The notes under the pieces were generated by a model. That model was not told the DNA's origin and did not search any database. It saw nothing but the letters and a program-made list of their open reading frames with translations. This document shows, piece after piece, positions 35,656-48,755 of a stretch of 64,000 nucleotides of DNA. Positions within the stretch are counted from its first letter, which is position 1; the number at the start of each line of letters is the position of its first letter. The DNA lies in contig CM049319.1 in NCBI GenBank assembly GCA_026874595.1, positions 17,311,601 to 17,375,600 of the forward strand. The letters are read 5' to 3'. Made by a program: the position numbers and the translations under genes. The DNA comes from Sipunculus nudus (lineage: Eukaryota > Annelida > Sipuncula > Golfingiida > Sipunculidae).

Positions 35656-35660
35656 CGTTA

Positions 35661-36738
35661 ATAAGAAACCCACCCCAGTTTACACGAAAACAAAGAATGG
35701 TGCTATCCTGGCAGGCCGTCTGCAGAGAGAGAGCGATGTTAAAATTTTATTCCTCTAATATTTATACCAAAAGATGAAACTTGGTTCTGTTTAACATATC
35801 GATTATCTCTTCATGTTTGATCACAAACTCATAATATCTTGTTAATAAAAAAAAAAACAGAGAAAATACGTGTATTTTTTTTTGGCTATACCATCGTCTG
35901 ATAAGATGGTTAGAGATCATAACAGTTTTTTATATCGAATGATGATTGGTGAGTTACAGGCTCATATGACCACGATACTATGGGATTCAGATTATCCGAC
36001 TCGAATATCATGATGGCACTCCACAAAGGATAATAACAATGACAATATAAAATTCAAAATGGAAATTTAACGCCATACTTCTAGTTATACGCATGTGTTC
36101 CTAGCATGAAAGATGTCATAATGATTTTATATTTATAAAAGATGTTACATCACTTTAATATGCAAGGACTCATTATTTAAATCAGTCCATCCACAGACAT
36201 TATTAATCACTACAGTCAAGCTTGCTAATATTGCTAATATTTAATATACGTTATATTAATTATTGCTAATAACTGCTTCATCTGCAGGCTTAAACAGGAA
36301 GTCAAATGATGTTTTTCAGACTTGAGTAATTTCACTCGGAACTCCTCGGCCGTATTCGTATTCGAGTGTCTCGCGAGATGAGGCGAGATGTACCGAGTGG
36401 AGTAGCGTACTCCTATCATCAATACACTTCCATGTATACCTAACTCCAAAATCGTCCCCTTCGTTCTTCGTTCGTTATTTCTGTACATGTTCACATGCAG
36501 CTCTTGGAGATAATAGTTGTGTGTTACAGGGCCCTCAATTGACTCCTGACGAAACACAGGAACTTTATAGGAGCACTGAATATAGGAGATTGTTGCGAGT
36601 TTTAGCCAGAAATATAGATCAATGTAGGCGTTTTCACTGCACTGTTTTGTGTTACTTTGTTACTTACCATGACTAAAAGTTCTCCAAACAGCATCTCAAA
36701 GTCTACTGTAGATAGTTTTACTTGTATGACTACAACAT
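35661..36738. other. Unannotated DNA
   Basis: A 107-codon minus frame at 36,234-36,557 shows no recognisable domain. Nothing else is recognised. Confidence 0.35.
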
Positions 36739-37194
36739 TTAAAGAGTCCCAATCAACTATCTGACCTTTATAAACTAAAGGTAAACCCTCGGACATTTTA
36801 TAAAAAAATGGGTCAGAAAAGGTCGATATCACTACACACAGGCTGCTTGTTTTCTTTATATAAACGTGTTTATTATATATGGGGGCCCGCAAAAATAAAA
36901 CAAATTCAATAAAGGGATCTGGCGGCAAGTCAGATAAGCCAGAGCTTTGCAATTGGCGTTTTGCAACAACTGACCTTTCTACCTCTAAATATATGCAACA
37001 TACCAAACCAGGTTACATGTTTATCCCGTTTGTCGAAATTGCTGTGTTTACAAACATATTGTCGATAAACAAATTCAATGATCCTTCACGGAGAACTTTT
37101 CATGACCAGAATAACCCTTAGATCATCAATATATACACATAGGAAGCAAGAAATCACATATTTTTTCCAGAGGTAGGTGAATGGGTACCTTTAA
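36739..37194 (+). mobile_element. TTAA-flanked MITE, family A, copy 3
   Basis: This 456-base copy starts TTAAAGAGTCCCAATCAACTATCTGACC and ends GGTAGGTGAATGGGTACCTTTAA. It is collinear with the reverse of 14,409-14,861 and includes 'agccagagctttgcaa' and 'gctgtgtttacaaacat' segments missing from the shorter copy at 8,159. Reading frames at 36,602-37,006 (minus) and 36,879-37,121 (plus) run across it and are not genes. Confidence 0.85.
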
Positions 37195-37370
37195 ATTTTC
37201 AGTGCTCCTTCTGCCAGAGGATCCATCCGGCCGCCAGAGGGCGTTTCTACTCAAAACGATATTCCTCCTGTTGGACACTGTATGACGGCCATAACCAATC
37301 GTCTCAAATGACACAATTTTAACGTTAAAGTCCAAATTCACGCAGGAAGAGGTTTATTATGAGTAGAATC
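37195..37370 (-). repeat. Dispersed repeat family X, copy 4 (partial)
   Basis: Read in reverse, 'cgttttgagtagaaacgccctctggcgg' and 'acagtgtccaacaggagg' match 28,280-28,345. It directly abuts the right end of the TTAA MITE, so the MITE may have landed in it. Confidence 0.5.
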
Positions 37371-39017
37371 GACCTCCATCAGCTGTGTTCCGCATATTCG
37401 AATATCTGCGATTCACAAGAAAAACATTTGCATCCCATATAGGACGGAACATTTTCAGAACATTTTCAGTATGTTACACAGACGTTTTAAGAATACATTA
37501 AGAGAAACATGTTTAAAATATGTCCAAGGCATTCAAAGATATAAAACTTATTCTAACAAATGTAACAGATTTTTCAGTTTAATTTTGATGAGATGACGAA
37601 AATATTATGACAGCATCTATAACTTTATAACTCTGCATAAAATGATTTCTGTAGGTAAGAAATATTCAGTTACATTCTAAGAATGTTATAAGAATCTGTT
37701 TTCATTTTGAAAATGCAACACATAAAAAAAATTGATCTTAAATAGTATATGTTTTGATGGATTATAACAGGATAAAACATTCTGTATAACACAGATCATT
37801 TTTAAAACCATACACTTAATTTTATTTTAATGTTTAGGTATCATTTTAAACACATTTTCACCTCCCTTTTGTGCCTACATGGATGGTCTTCAGTACTAGT
37901 GTCTACATGCGCCTCGATATATAAGTTTCCTCCCCGATGTTCATGGTCCTTCAAGAGTTAATTAAATTCTTTTGTTATTAGTGTGCGATTGTGTTGAGGA
38001 ATAATGCAGGTATAGTCTCGCCCCTAATATAGCGTTAACTGAATTATCAAGAAAGCCCAAGGTCAATGATTACATATATCACTGACCGGAAGTGACATCA
38101 ACACTATAGACTGGTGTCCTTCGCTAATATGGCCTGCTCTTGTGATGGGCGCAGATGACCGGGCCATGGTATATCCAGTCAAATAAAACCTTTTCAACCA
38201 TATTGATTAAAGCTTCTCTGATCCGCCTTTGATCTGGTCATTCCAGACCTCACAATGACTAATTGAATCTTGCAAATCCTTTGGAACTTATTGGGTATAC
38301 ATATCAGTGGCTCCATGTTTATATATTCTAATGGAGATCCGTGTCTTATTCGGCCATCTTTCTCCTCGATTTAAAAGGAACTTAGTTAAGTTGGCATGAC
38401 ACTAGGGGTGGATATCCGAGTTCACTTAGTTCTCTATTAGACCAGTTTCAGCTTTGTCCCTTTATGAAGTTAGGCATTTCAGTCGCACATCCATACATAT
38501 TTACAGGAACAGTCAGCCTTAAATACTGTTAACATTTTTTTCTTAGGGTTTTGAATGAATGAATTTTTATATAGTGATTGATTATATATGTATATATATA
38601 CCAACAGAGTGTATATATGCCCAACGGAACGCGGGAAGAATGTCTCGCTGTCCATGAATCGCTATGTTCCTGCCAGCGATACAACCTAGGTGGCCTCGTC
38701 ACTTAATTGTTAATCGAATCCATTTAGACTTAAAATTATCCCTTTAGCGTTCCGTGTTGAAAAGGTTCCCAATACATTCATACCTGGATCTCCAAAGCCC
38801 CCGTCTCTGTTCTGGGATTGACCTTATAGTATTATTTACTCTTACTGCTTTTTATAGGTCCTTTCTCTTTACTTAATTGCTTTCAAGGCTATTTGATTAG
38901 AAATTTTTTTTTGGTTTCACAACTGATATTTGGCAAGTGGTGGAAAAGTAATACTGTTTCCAATCAACATTTGATGACATTTACCTTCTTACATGAAAAT
39001 AATGGTAGATTTTTTAA
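37371..39017. other. Unannotated DNA
   Basis: AT-rich with small local echoes such as 'acattttcag' twice at 37,450-37,470. No open frame above 60 codons and no repeat family are recognised. Confidence 0.4.
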
Positions 39018-39217
39018 AGTAAATTTATATTTTAAAATTTCATTAAATTTATTGTAAGTTTGGTAACATCACCAAGGCATATCACATCGGAGAGTTTTGT
39101 ATTATCTTTAACTTCAAGAAATTTAGATTTTAAAATTTTCATTAAACTTATTGTAAGTTTGGTAACATCACCAAAGCGTATCACATCGGAAAGATTTGTA
39201 TTATCTTTAACTTTTAG
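39018..39217 (+). repeat. Tandem duplication, 99 bp x 2
   Basis: The unit containing ATTGTAAGTTTGGTAACATC and 'gtattatctttaactt' is repeated with a period of 99. Copies differ at several positions. Confidence 0.9.
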
Positions 39218-41448
39218 GTTTACAGTGACTTATATTTTTATGAGGTCTGAAGTTTAAACTTTATGACTTTTGACCAGCAAAATGATCAGTAAATACATTG
39301 ACGATATAATTATGTAACACTCTCGGTAAAATAAGTACATGGTATTACATGGTAACGATAAATAAATATTTACTGTGGATGGAAAGTTTAATGTGATGTA
39401 AAGGAACTAGTCCGTTCCACCACCCCTGTCCACCTGTTTTCTTCACGATTTTTCTGTGAGTCAAAGGACTCTTGGTATTGTTTACTCTTGTTTACTCTTG
39501 GTATCCATGGTAAAATAAGAATCCATTACTCAGTCTTCACGATCAAAATTAGTTTTGTTACCATTAAACAGAATGCTGAGTGTATAATTTAGTTTTATGA
39601 GTGAGTAATAAGATTTCAACATACACATATATGACGTTTTATAACCCATAATTACCGAGCCTTAACAATTACTGCCATGATATTGTAAATTGACAACAAT
39701 TTAAACGTCATTACCTGATACATAACATCTAATATATGATACAGAAAAAAAAAACTTTTTTTTACAACGTCAAACATCAAGCATCTAAATATTTATTGGG
39801 TATCCAAAACCAAAGGTTGTTAAAGTGCTCAGATTACAAGAAATAAGCGAGAGTATACAAGCAAACGCTGTGATATAATAAAACCTTCATTACAGTAAAC
39901 AACCGAAAGCTATAAATCCTTAGTGACCATCGCTTTGGCATTGCTATTAGAATAAAACCATTTGTAGCCTTCTGTAGCCTTGCGCCTGTCACTTGGTGCT
40001 CGATCCATAGAAAATAAAGAAGAGGAAAATAAATGACAGAAATTAAGAAAAAAAACCCTTTCAGTCATTGCCAATATTTTATGTCACCCATTCCGTTAAG
40101 AGCACCTGTGGTTGCCACATTTCCGATCGGTAACATGACCCCCGGCTCTCAACCGAGACAAGCTTTGAAGTACCTTGCATTAGATAACTTGATATTTAGA
40201 TGAAAGTTGTGTTACCGGCCTGGAATGATCAATTCGCCTGTTCTTAATGGGTTTCAACTATTATTGGTGACTGCATAGTTTTACCCGAGGTTTACCTGAA
40301 CATAGGTCAGCAATTATTATTTACGTTTACCATGACTCCGCTATAACAAAATATACCGTAATATCTTCCTTTTAGCGCCGCAAATGGTCTTTGTCTTTGA
40401 AGGTCAAGACAGTTATCGATTGTTACTGTTAAAATAGAGCAACTGCATGGCACATAATATTGCTTTCAATCTTTTTTCGGAGATAATATGTACTTTGGTA
40501 TATCGACTGAGCGCACCTGCAATCCGTTGTCTCATCATATATATTGGGCCGGGCTTCATGCATTGATACTTTTGTAACGATAGATAGTAGGGAGCAATCA
40601 GATAAAAATAATGTTTAACATATGTAGAAAAAATCTGTGTGGACGTCTTCATTAATGCAATGCTTTTGTAAACTTATTATAGCTTAATATAGAATATCAA
40701 TTCATAAACATTTTTTTAATCAATGCTGATATTTCAACAATGACATAACCGAAGGAAAAGTTTCTGTTTAAGGTCATTCCATGAACAAATACAGTTAAAT
40801 TATTTTCCTCCATAGGTCTCTTGAACCATATCCTACGGTTGATATACTCCATGACTGAGTATAAAAGACAGTAAGCTGATATGTAAATGACAGAACATCA
40901 TTTTTTTTGTCAGTCTTTTGGATATAATGAACTTCGTCGCTTCTTTGCCTTTTTCTGTCGAAGATTTTACTGTGAGTGTATTATGTTCTTAGATTTGTTT
41001 CTTTATAGTTTTATCCCTTGAATGAGACTTAATTGATACGCCACCATATAAAAAAACTAGCACAGATACTGGTTTCGGCAGATATTTTGAGGAATGAACT
41101 AAATAAAGAATTGCCTCATGTATTGAATTTGTCATAATCTTAAACTAATTTGTACGGTATGTTCTGTTTCGTTTTGTTATTGTCGCATTCCTTCATTGCA
41201 GCTTGCTTTATGAAATTGATCTGCCAATTAAAAATAAAAAAAAAAAAAAGAAATGGTAGATTTTAACGTGAACCCTTCGGCTTTTTCAAGAATCATGGCT
41301 CGGACGTCTCCCCTTCCATGGTAGGAGATATAAAATGTATACATAGCATGTCGTCATCGTCAGTTTCGTCGTCCTTAATCGTCATCGTCTGTATCATTTC
41401 CCGTGAACGCGAGAACCACTCAAATTTTATTGTGCAATTTGAAATTTG
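39218..41448. other. Unannotated DNA
   Basis: No recognisable repeat copy, RNA or protein domain is seen. Short minus frames at 40,413-40,652 and 41,293-41,475 have no motif. Confidence 0.4.
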
Positions 41449-41655
41449 AATTGTTTCTCTTAATTTCTCGGACAAGTTTGAAAACTGGTGACCTTGGTGA
41501 AACTTGAATTGTTTCTCTAAATATCTCTAACAAGTGGTGAAATTTGAATTGTTCCTCTATATATCTGGGACAAGTTTGAAAACTGGTGATCTAGTTGAAA
41601 TTAGAATTGTTTCTCTAAATATATCGGACAAGTTTGAAAACTGGTGACCATGATC
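41449..41655 (+). repeat. Minisatellite, about 57-70 bp unit, ~3.5 copies
   Basis: Units contain TTGAATTGTTTCTCTAA, 'tatc...acaagtttgaaaactggtgacc' and 'tgaaa.tt'. The second unit lacks part of the 'gtttgaaaact' segment, so lengths vary. 'aaaactggtgaccttga' recurs once more near 41,690-41,705. Confidence 0.75.
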
Positions 41656-43545
41656 GTTTTCAAGGCGAAGAAGGCTCAGACCAGTTAAAAAAACTGGTGA
41701 CCTTGACATTATATTAATGGACAAATCTTTTGAAAGATTTTCTAAGCCCTTTAACCTTTAAAGTACATCATATTATTTTCTACAACTTGAAACACCAAAT
41801 GTTTTAACCAAGTGCTAAGAGAGTTTGAAAAATAATGAGTTTTATATTTTTAACTTGACTTTAAGGTCCAATCTGTGAAATGTGATTTCTGTTGACACCA
41901 TCACTTTTAAAGACGGGCATATATTCTCTCAAAGTTGGGGATAGGGGGTCCACGGGAAGGGTAGACATATCTGTTTTTCTATTCGCAAAAACAAACTCAT
42001 TCTAGAAGACTGTACATTTATATATCTCTGTGCAAAAAAGACCTCATAAATGGACTTTTTAAATTTTTTTCAAACGATTGTCTTAAAGGAAAGAAATGTT
42101 GCATGAATTTCTAGTTGATCCCATTGTAAACATTAATATTGTTGTTGTTTTTTTTTTGTTCATCTGTCTCCACCAAGGTACTGCCTTTTGTGTCGCCATC
42201 TGGTAGAAGCAAGTCCTTCTTTATTGCATATTTATTTGGAAGAATCTTAGACAGAGATCATGATTTTCATGATTTTTATCATAGTTCGGACCTAATCGGA
42301 ACGTCACAACTGTAAAAAAATCTGTAGTCAAGTCTTATCGTGTAATTAAGACTACACTGATCGTTTTTCAAATTATACTAGGTGTATAATAATGATTTTG
42401 ATGTAATCTGATCATCATAAGAGCTGAACAGCTCAGTTTTGACTTTGGTATTGACAAATCTTCCAAGTCTGTATTCATGTTACAATCTCTGTCCATGTAG
42501 GGCTCTCTTTATATAGAAAATCAGTGTGTTTATCAACCATGAATGACAGTTTTCCTGTCTTCGCTTTTTAAAGGTCTTAAATTAACCTTTCAGGGAAGCC
42601 ATGGTCGATCACCTAGCAAGCAACGATCACGTTAGGTGATATCGATCTTCTTAATGGCCTACGTGAGCGGATATCCAGTGAACTGCCACGAGACACCTGA
42701 TACCCCATGGTAAAATACACTCAAATGCTTGCTGCCTCGGCATTGGCATTCAAATTAAATACACTCGATAGATATACACTTAATTGATCATCACCTTGGC
42801 ATTGTTACCCAGAAAAACTTCAGTTCTTGTTATACATGTCCGACACCTCTAGATGATACGCACAGAGCGAGACTTCTTTCAGACATTAACGATATTCAGT
42901 GGCAATCATTCCATACTATGGTGCACCTAGAATTATCTTATGTTCTTCTTGTAGTAGTGGCAGTTTTCGTATCTTTATCAGTATTATTATTAGTATAATC
43001 ATATTTTGTGTTTTTATCATCATTATGTTTATATATTATTGATGATATTATTATTATCATCATCAAAATGCAGATAAAAATGGTATAGCCCTGTACTATA
43101 GATTCTATCTATATGAAAAGTCATTCGCATGGACTCAGTTGCCTTGGAATAAAAATCAAAGGCATAAGCACCAGAAGTAAGACCTTCTTTTCTTGGATTA
43201 AGCCTCCCAGGGAAATGAAATATACAAACAAAAGTTAAGCATGATCCAGATTTAATGTTTGTTCAAGCTGTGCATCTCCTGATGTTACCTTTCATAAGAC
43301 GGTTCACAACTGTCCAAATGACAAAAAATTCCAAAGTTCTCAAATTATCTGGTACACGAAATGAAAATCACGCATACACATATTACTTGGACTCATGTTA
43401 AGTTATCTTTTATCAGAAAGCGCCAGAATTGCTTGCAATCAATAAACAGTAAAGTTCTGGTTACAAAAGAAGGTTATATCTTGTACGGTAACCTAAAGGA
43501 TTTAACACGTAGGCCTCGCTGTATTGTCTATCCATAATTATCGCA
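41656..43545. other. Unannotated DNA
   Basis: There is no open frame above 60 codons, no shared repeat and no RNA gene recognised. ATCAT/TTATTA-rich sequence lies at 42,975-43,075. Confidence 0.4.
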
Positions 43546-43690
43546 TGCCAACGAGATAATATCGCGTGCGGATGAGATAATTATCGCGTGCCTACGAGAT
43601 AATTATCGCGTGCGGACGAGATAAGTATCGTGTGCCTACGAGATAAGTATCGCGTGCTGATGAGATAAGTGTATAGCGTGCTCACGCGTT
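43546..43690 (+). repeat. 22-bp minisatellite with internal palindrome
   Basis: About six units of GCGTGC-(CTAC or GGAT/GGAC)-GAGATAATTATC follow one another. The centre GATAATTATC is itself a palindrome, later changed to GATAAGTATC. The variable middle alternates between CTAC and GGA(T/C) from unit to unit, giving a 44-bp higher-order period. There are no unique spacers, so it is not CRISPR-like. Confidence 0.85.
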
Positions 43691-44449
43691 AATATTTTCT
43701 GATATTTACAAAGCTGTGTTTTTGATTCACGTAAGGCCACAAAATTATATATTCTTTTACAATCTCTATTAGGAAATATGTACATCAAACAAGTAAATTT
43801 TATATTTTATTTTCTACCAAATTATTAGTAACTGGTATTTCCAGATATTTAAAAAGACGTGCTTATCTTACCGTAGGGCCACAAAAACAGTTAACTAACT
43901 TATTGATGATAAATACACTAAGATAAAATAACAATTGCCAGTTTAACGGTGGTAAGAATTATGTGCTACAATTCTTGAAATGGGGAATTTAAACCATATA
44001 AATTGTAAATAATTTTCAATGTAAGAAAAACATCAATTTTGAAATATAGACAAATAGTGAATGAACAAATAGGATGGGGTTGGGGGCGGGAGGGAGTGCA
44101 TGGCCCTCCGCGGCACCCCTGAAGCCACGCTCGTTGAATCAATACCGGGTGCTTCAAAGCAAATAATTTTGAATCGTCAAAATTAGGAGCGGCGATTCAC
44201 TATATATTCCTTATTTTGTTTCGTTTTGCCTTACCCTTTTCTGCCATCGGATTAATATTACACACGTCATTCTTACAGTTCACTTTTACCCTTCCTAAAA
44301 TATTCATATATGTCACTTTATACTGACATTTCACAAAACAGTCCAGCCAGGAAGCATTCATATTATATTACAGGACGGTTATGCTATCGATCAGCTTTAT
44401 ATCTATATGCGCACATTTCAATCACCGTGACAGAAAAAATAAAGATACA
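43691..44449. other. Unannotated DNA
   Basis: There is a G-rich stretch at 44,070-44,125 ('ggggttgggggcgggaggg' and 'ccgcggcacccctgaag'), otherwise AT-rich. No gene is supported. Confidence 0.35.
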
Positions 44450-44782
44450 TTTTTAGCTCAGCTGACTATAAGTCATGTGAGCTATAGTCATGGTCCATTG
44501 CCCGTCGTCCGTGCTCCGTGTCTCCGTGTCTGTCTGTCCGTCCGTTGGACTGGCACTTTTTGAAACCGTTAGACCTATGAATGAAAAATTCGGCATACTG
44601 TTAGATGTCCCCAAAATCTCCTACCATACCAAAAATTGGGTCAATATGACTTCGTTCCTTCAAGATATTTAGGAAAAACCTCAAATTTCAATTAAAAAAC
44701 CTATTATCACACTTGAGGACTACCTATACCCCTAATATCAAATCCACTCATCTGTTTTTCTTAATATTTACAACAAGTAAAG

Positions 44783-44846
<64 letters not shown>

Positions 44847-46645
44847 TGTATACATGCCAGAAATTAAGTCCGTTAAGTATAATATCTTTAAGTTTTGGCC
44901 CGAACATAATGGACTTTGTAAAAAATCCGGGAAAATATTTACTCAATTAACATGAAATATTTTGAAACTAGAGACTATTTCCCCAAGTATATAACTTTGT
45001 TTAATTAAGATTCAGTTGTTAACCCAAAATTAGATCTGAAATTTGTAAATTTTAAAGTTATTAGCTTAAAAATAAAATCAATACCTTAAATTTCGCCAAA
45101 CTTTGACCATGGCACGTTTTTTTTTTCCTGCAAGTACTATGATTTAATTTTCACAGCATGTAAACATAAATATTTTATTTGTTTAAATCTGAAATTTGAA
45201 AATAAAAGCTTGAAAATCGGGCAATTCATGGATTTTTTTCTTGAGGCTGTAATGTAGTCATTTGCTTTGTCCAGATGCAGGGTCCTGCTCCAGGTCACTG
45301 AAAATCAGCTATACCTAGGTCTCTGATTTGTTACAGTCACTGGGGGAGATTCCCTGCTGTGAAACAGGTGTACATTTATACTCATATCACCACCCCAATC
45401 CCCCTGCCTCCTCCCGTCAAAATTGTGAAATCTTAATCAAGTATTATTTTTTAGATATTTATTGCTTTGCAAATTTAAAAGATATATTTTATATTAGATA
45501 TTTGTGGTGAATAAATATACATTTATATGCCTGATGTGGTGTTATCTGACAAGATTGAGATTTATGATGATGCAAATTAGAATTATGAACCAACTTTTAT
45601 ATTCAGATATTTATGTTATATTGGAAAAGTATAGAAATATAATAAAAAAATTGATATGATAAAGAAATGAGGATCTAATATAAACATTTGTTCATTATTG
45701 ATTCCGGTGCACTGGGACATTAGTTTTTATCGCAAATGTGTAAATTTAATTAAAAAAACAATAGGATTAGAAAAAAAATTAGATTTTATTGAAACATATT
45801 CTTGCCTTTGGAGAATGGAACATAAAGTGATCAGCTCTGTCCATCATCTCTCCGTTATCATTAAATATATATTAATTATGAAATTTTTCATATAAGCACT
45901 GTCGAAATAACTTTCATATGCTGTATGTGTTTGGAATTAAGCTATTTAAGTCTGAAATTTGAAAGCAAAAGTATATTCAGTTGTGTATTATTTGCAGATG
46001 TTAAACTTAAAAAAAGATATAAAATAAAATAATCAATAAATAATTGAAACTTCATATATTATCAGCTTTGTTTGTCTACCAGTCTCTCTGCCCCTTTTTT
46101 AAATATTACGTTATTATGAATGGACTTTTTTATCCTGTAAGCATTGTTGAATTAAGTGAAAATCCTATGTATATACACTATAATAATACAGATATGTTGT
46201 AATTCCCACCATTCCAACCCCCCCCCCCCCCCCCCGAGACCGGGGACATTAGTTTAATTTCAAGTGTATACGTTTCATAAAATTAAAAAAACAACATATA
46301 TTTAATAATATATATTATAAAAAAAGGTTCAATTGAACAAATGTGTAAACTACTGAAATGTCAACAGTTAATCAAAAAGCCAACTAATGATCATGGTAAT
46401 AGTACAGATCATTTGTTCACAAACTGCTCAAATGCTTCAGTTTCAACATTCGGAAAAAAAACATGGTCAGGTCACAAAATATTATTTGCAACAATTGCTT
46501 GCTAATCAATACAAACCAATCATGGCAACCAACCATGGCCTATATTACCTCTTCCTCTTACACTCCCTCCATTCGATATTTTATTTTAGATTTTTACCTT
46601 CAAGGTCAACTTCAGCTGAGCACAGTGACCCATGGGTCCCTTGTT
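44450..46645 (+). mobile_element. Helitron-like non-autonomous element, apparently full length
   Basis: The 5' end is TTTTTAGCTCAGCTGAC with a GTCATGTGAGC segment and GTCCGTCCGTTGG soon after. The 3' end is TCAGCTGAGC (46,612-46,621), the exact inverse of GCTCAGCTGA near the 5' end, then palindrome GACCCATGGGTC (46,627-46,638) and CCTTG before TT. Sub-terminal inverted repeats plus a 3' palindrome are the known plan of Helentron-type non-autonomous elements. The interior has (TA)n at 44,786-44,845, a C17-18 tract near 46,220 and no coding domain. Frames inside it (for example 46,387-46,719) are not genes. Confidence 0.7.
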
Positions 46646-47580
46646 TTATAAAGTGGGTAGTCCAAATACCTGAGCCAAAGGACCTTTTGTATTATGATAA
46701 TTTACAAAGAAACCGATAATAATGTTGAAATCCGTACTTGTAGACTTAAATTTACGAATTCGTTTGGTAATTGAAATATATGTTCAGTGAAAAATTGGCG
46801 ACCATTTTATGCTAATTAATCTTAATTTGCTAACTTCAGTGCTTACTGACACTGAGCTAAATAAATATTTTTTTATCTAGAAATCTGCATTCTAATAAAT
46901 TAAGGCCGCATCCGCCATTAACTTATTCGGCAAAAATTCACAGGTTCATTTTTGCATGCCTTGACGCCGTTCCTGAATCCGAATCATGTGCCGGATCCCC
47001 ACCATAATCAAAATGATTCCTTCTTGGCCCATTTCTCAAATTCTCCGAAAGTTCCACGAGATTCAGTTCATGTTTGGGTGGGTTATTTTCTGAAGAAACA
47101 CACGGCCTGCAGACCAGGAAGCTCTACTGGTGATATAACATGTTTGACAGGGTCTGGCGGCATTTTGACATTCATTTCAATAACTTACATTCAAGAGAAA
47201 AGGCATAAAAAATGTTGTCGCCTATCTGTTAGGCTGAAATTCACGAACTCATTTGCTATTTGAAATGTTTTCAGTGATATTTTGGTCATTATATGTACGT
47301 ATTATGAAACGTATAAAGCCTATATTTGCGTTGAAGATTTCACGCGGCAGGTTCAGAGCGTGTATAAGGTACAATTTTGGACTAACAACAGAGGATGTTT
47401 CACAAGGGTAACAAAAAGACTTGGTCTCCTTTAAATACACAAGGCTGTTCTTTCATCATAGGATTATACACCCAGCCGATAAATGGAGGGCTTATACACA
47501 AAAAAATATAAAAAATGTGACGTCGTCACGATACTGAGCAGGGTTTGTTCCTCTGCGTGGTAATGGATTATCAGATAGGA
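46646..47580. other. Unannotated DNA with a diverged 50-bp direct repeat
   Basis: 46,741-46,790 ('cttaaatttacgaattcgtttg') and 47,231-47,280 ('ctgaaattcacgaactcatttg') are similar over about 50 bases including 'ttcagtga'. The 103-codon frame at 46,952-47,263 ends in the second copy and has no recognisable domain. Confidence 0.4.
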
Positions 47581-48020
47581 AGCCCTGTTACGATCCATAA
47601 TGTAATAACTGGCCCATAATGTAATAACGGCCCATATTGTAATAAAAACGACCCATAATGTAATAATAGCCCATAATGTAATAAAAAACGGCCCATATTG
47701 TAATAACTATACCCTGCCCATATTGTAATAAAATCGCAAGTGGGTAAAACGGCCCATATTGCAATAAAATCGAAGTTGGGTAAAACGGCCAATAATTTCA
47801 TAAATCAAAGTTCATGCAAATTAACTTAGACAATTCAAATATTGACTTCTCGTGACACGAATGTGTAAGTGAACATACAAGTATGAAAAACCACTGGATT
47901 ACATAATGACTATTTGTTTAAAACGGTGACCAAGCTAATATGATCGAAATATGGCCATGATTCATGATTATCCTTTTATTGAATCAGTGTTTAAATAGGG
48001 TGATAAAGTATTTAAACAAG

Positions 48021-48022
<2 letters not shown>

Positions 48023-48075
<53 letters not shown>
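48023..48075. repeat. (TA)n microsatellite
   Basis: Alternating TA of about 53 bases within the centre of the foldback element. Confidence 0.95.
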
Positions 48076-48079
<4 letters not shown>

Positions 48080-48577
48080 CGCCAAAATGTAAATATTTTG
48101 TCAATTTTAACAGATAAAATATACAAAACTCTCATTATCGATACATTTTAATGTATTTTAATTCTTTTTTAAAATATAAATGAAAGTTTAAATTTCAGTG
48201 CGTTTTGCTCAATGTATCATAGAGAAGATTTTATATGATCTCTCGAAACCTCCCGAGATTTGGAAATTATAAATGGAGGTACTGCTGGAATTTTTTGGTG
48301 CCTATATATGTATTGGTTAAGATGTCTTAGGTTAACATGTATAACACGTCGCATAGATAAAGAGCTTTCAACGCACGTATTTGAAGTTAAAACCTGGATG
48401 CGTCATTCGTGCGATTCAAGAGTTTACAATTTAATTTTTATAAATAATTAGCCCAAACAACAAAACAACAATTTGAAAATGCCGGTTTCTGTGTTCTAGA
48501 AGTAGAGCATAGGGCGCAGAGCGGGGAGATTCAGGGGCGTAACCAGGTTTGAGGGAGGGCAGGGGGCCATGATTAGT

Positions 48578-48712
48578 GGCGGATCTAGAGTTTCGAAAGG
48601 GGGGGGGGGGCGCTAATATGCATACATGGGTATTATGAAAACTGTTATATATACGTGTATATATATATGTATATATATATATATATTATTATTAAAATAA
48701 TAATAATTATTA

Positions 48713-48755
<43 letters not shown>
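48578..48755. repeat. G13 tract, (TA)n and (TTA)n microsatellites
   Basis: GGCGGATCTAGAG is followed by a run of 12-13 G, then (AT)n and about 45 bases of TTA repeats. The 'ggcggatc' plus G tract resembles 17,625-17,820. Confidence 0.85.

Noticed and set aside
36602-37006. 134-codon minus-strand frame
   Set aside because: About two thirds lies inside the TTAA MITE at 36,739-37,194, and part of its protein is matched by the frame at 8,195-8,398 in another copy of the same MITE.
43546-43690. Short regular repeats resembling a CRISPR array
   Set aside because: Units are contiguous 22-mers without unique spacers, and the context is a eukaryotic repeat-rich sequence.
46952-47263. 103-codon plus-strand frame
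   Set aside because: It has no domain or signal peptide, and its end coincides with a diverged direct repeat shared with 46,741-46,790.
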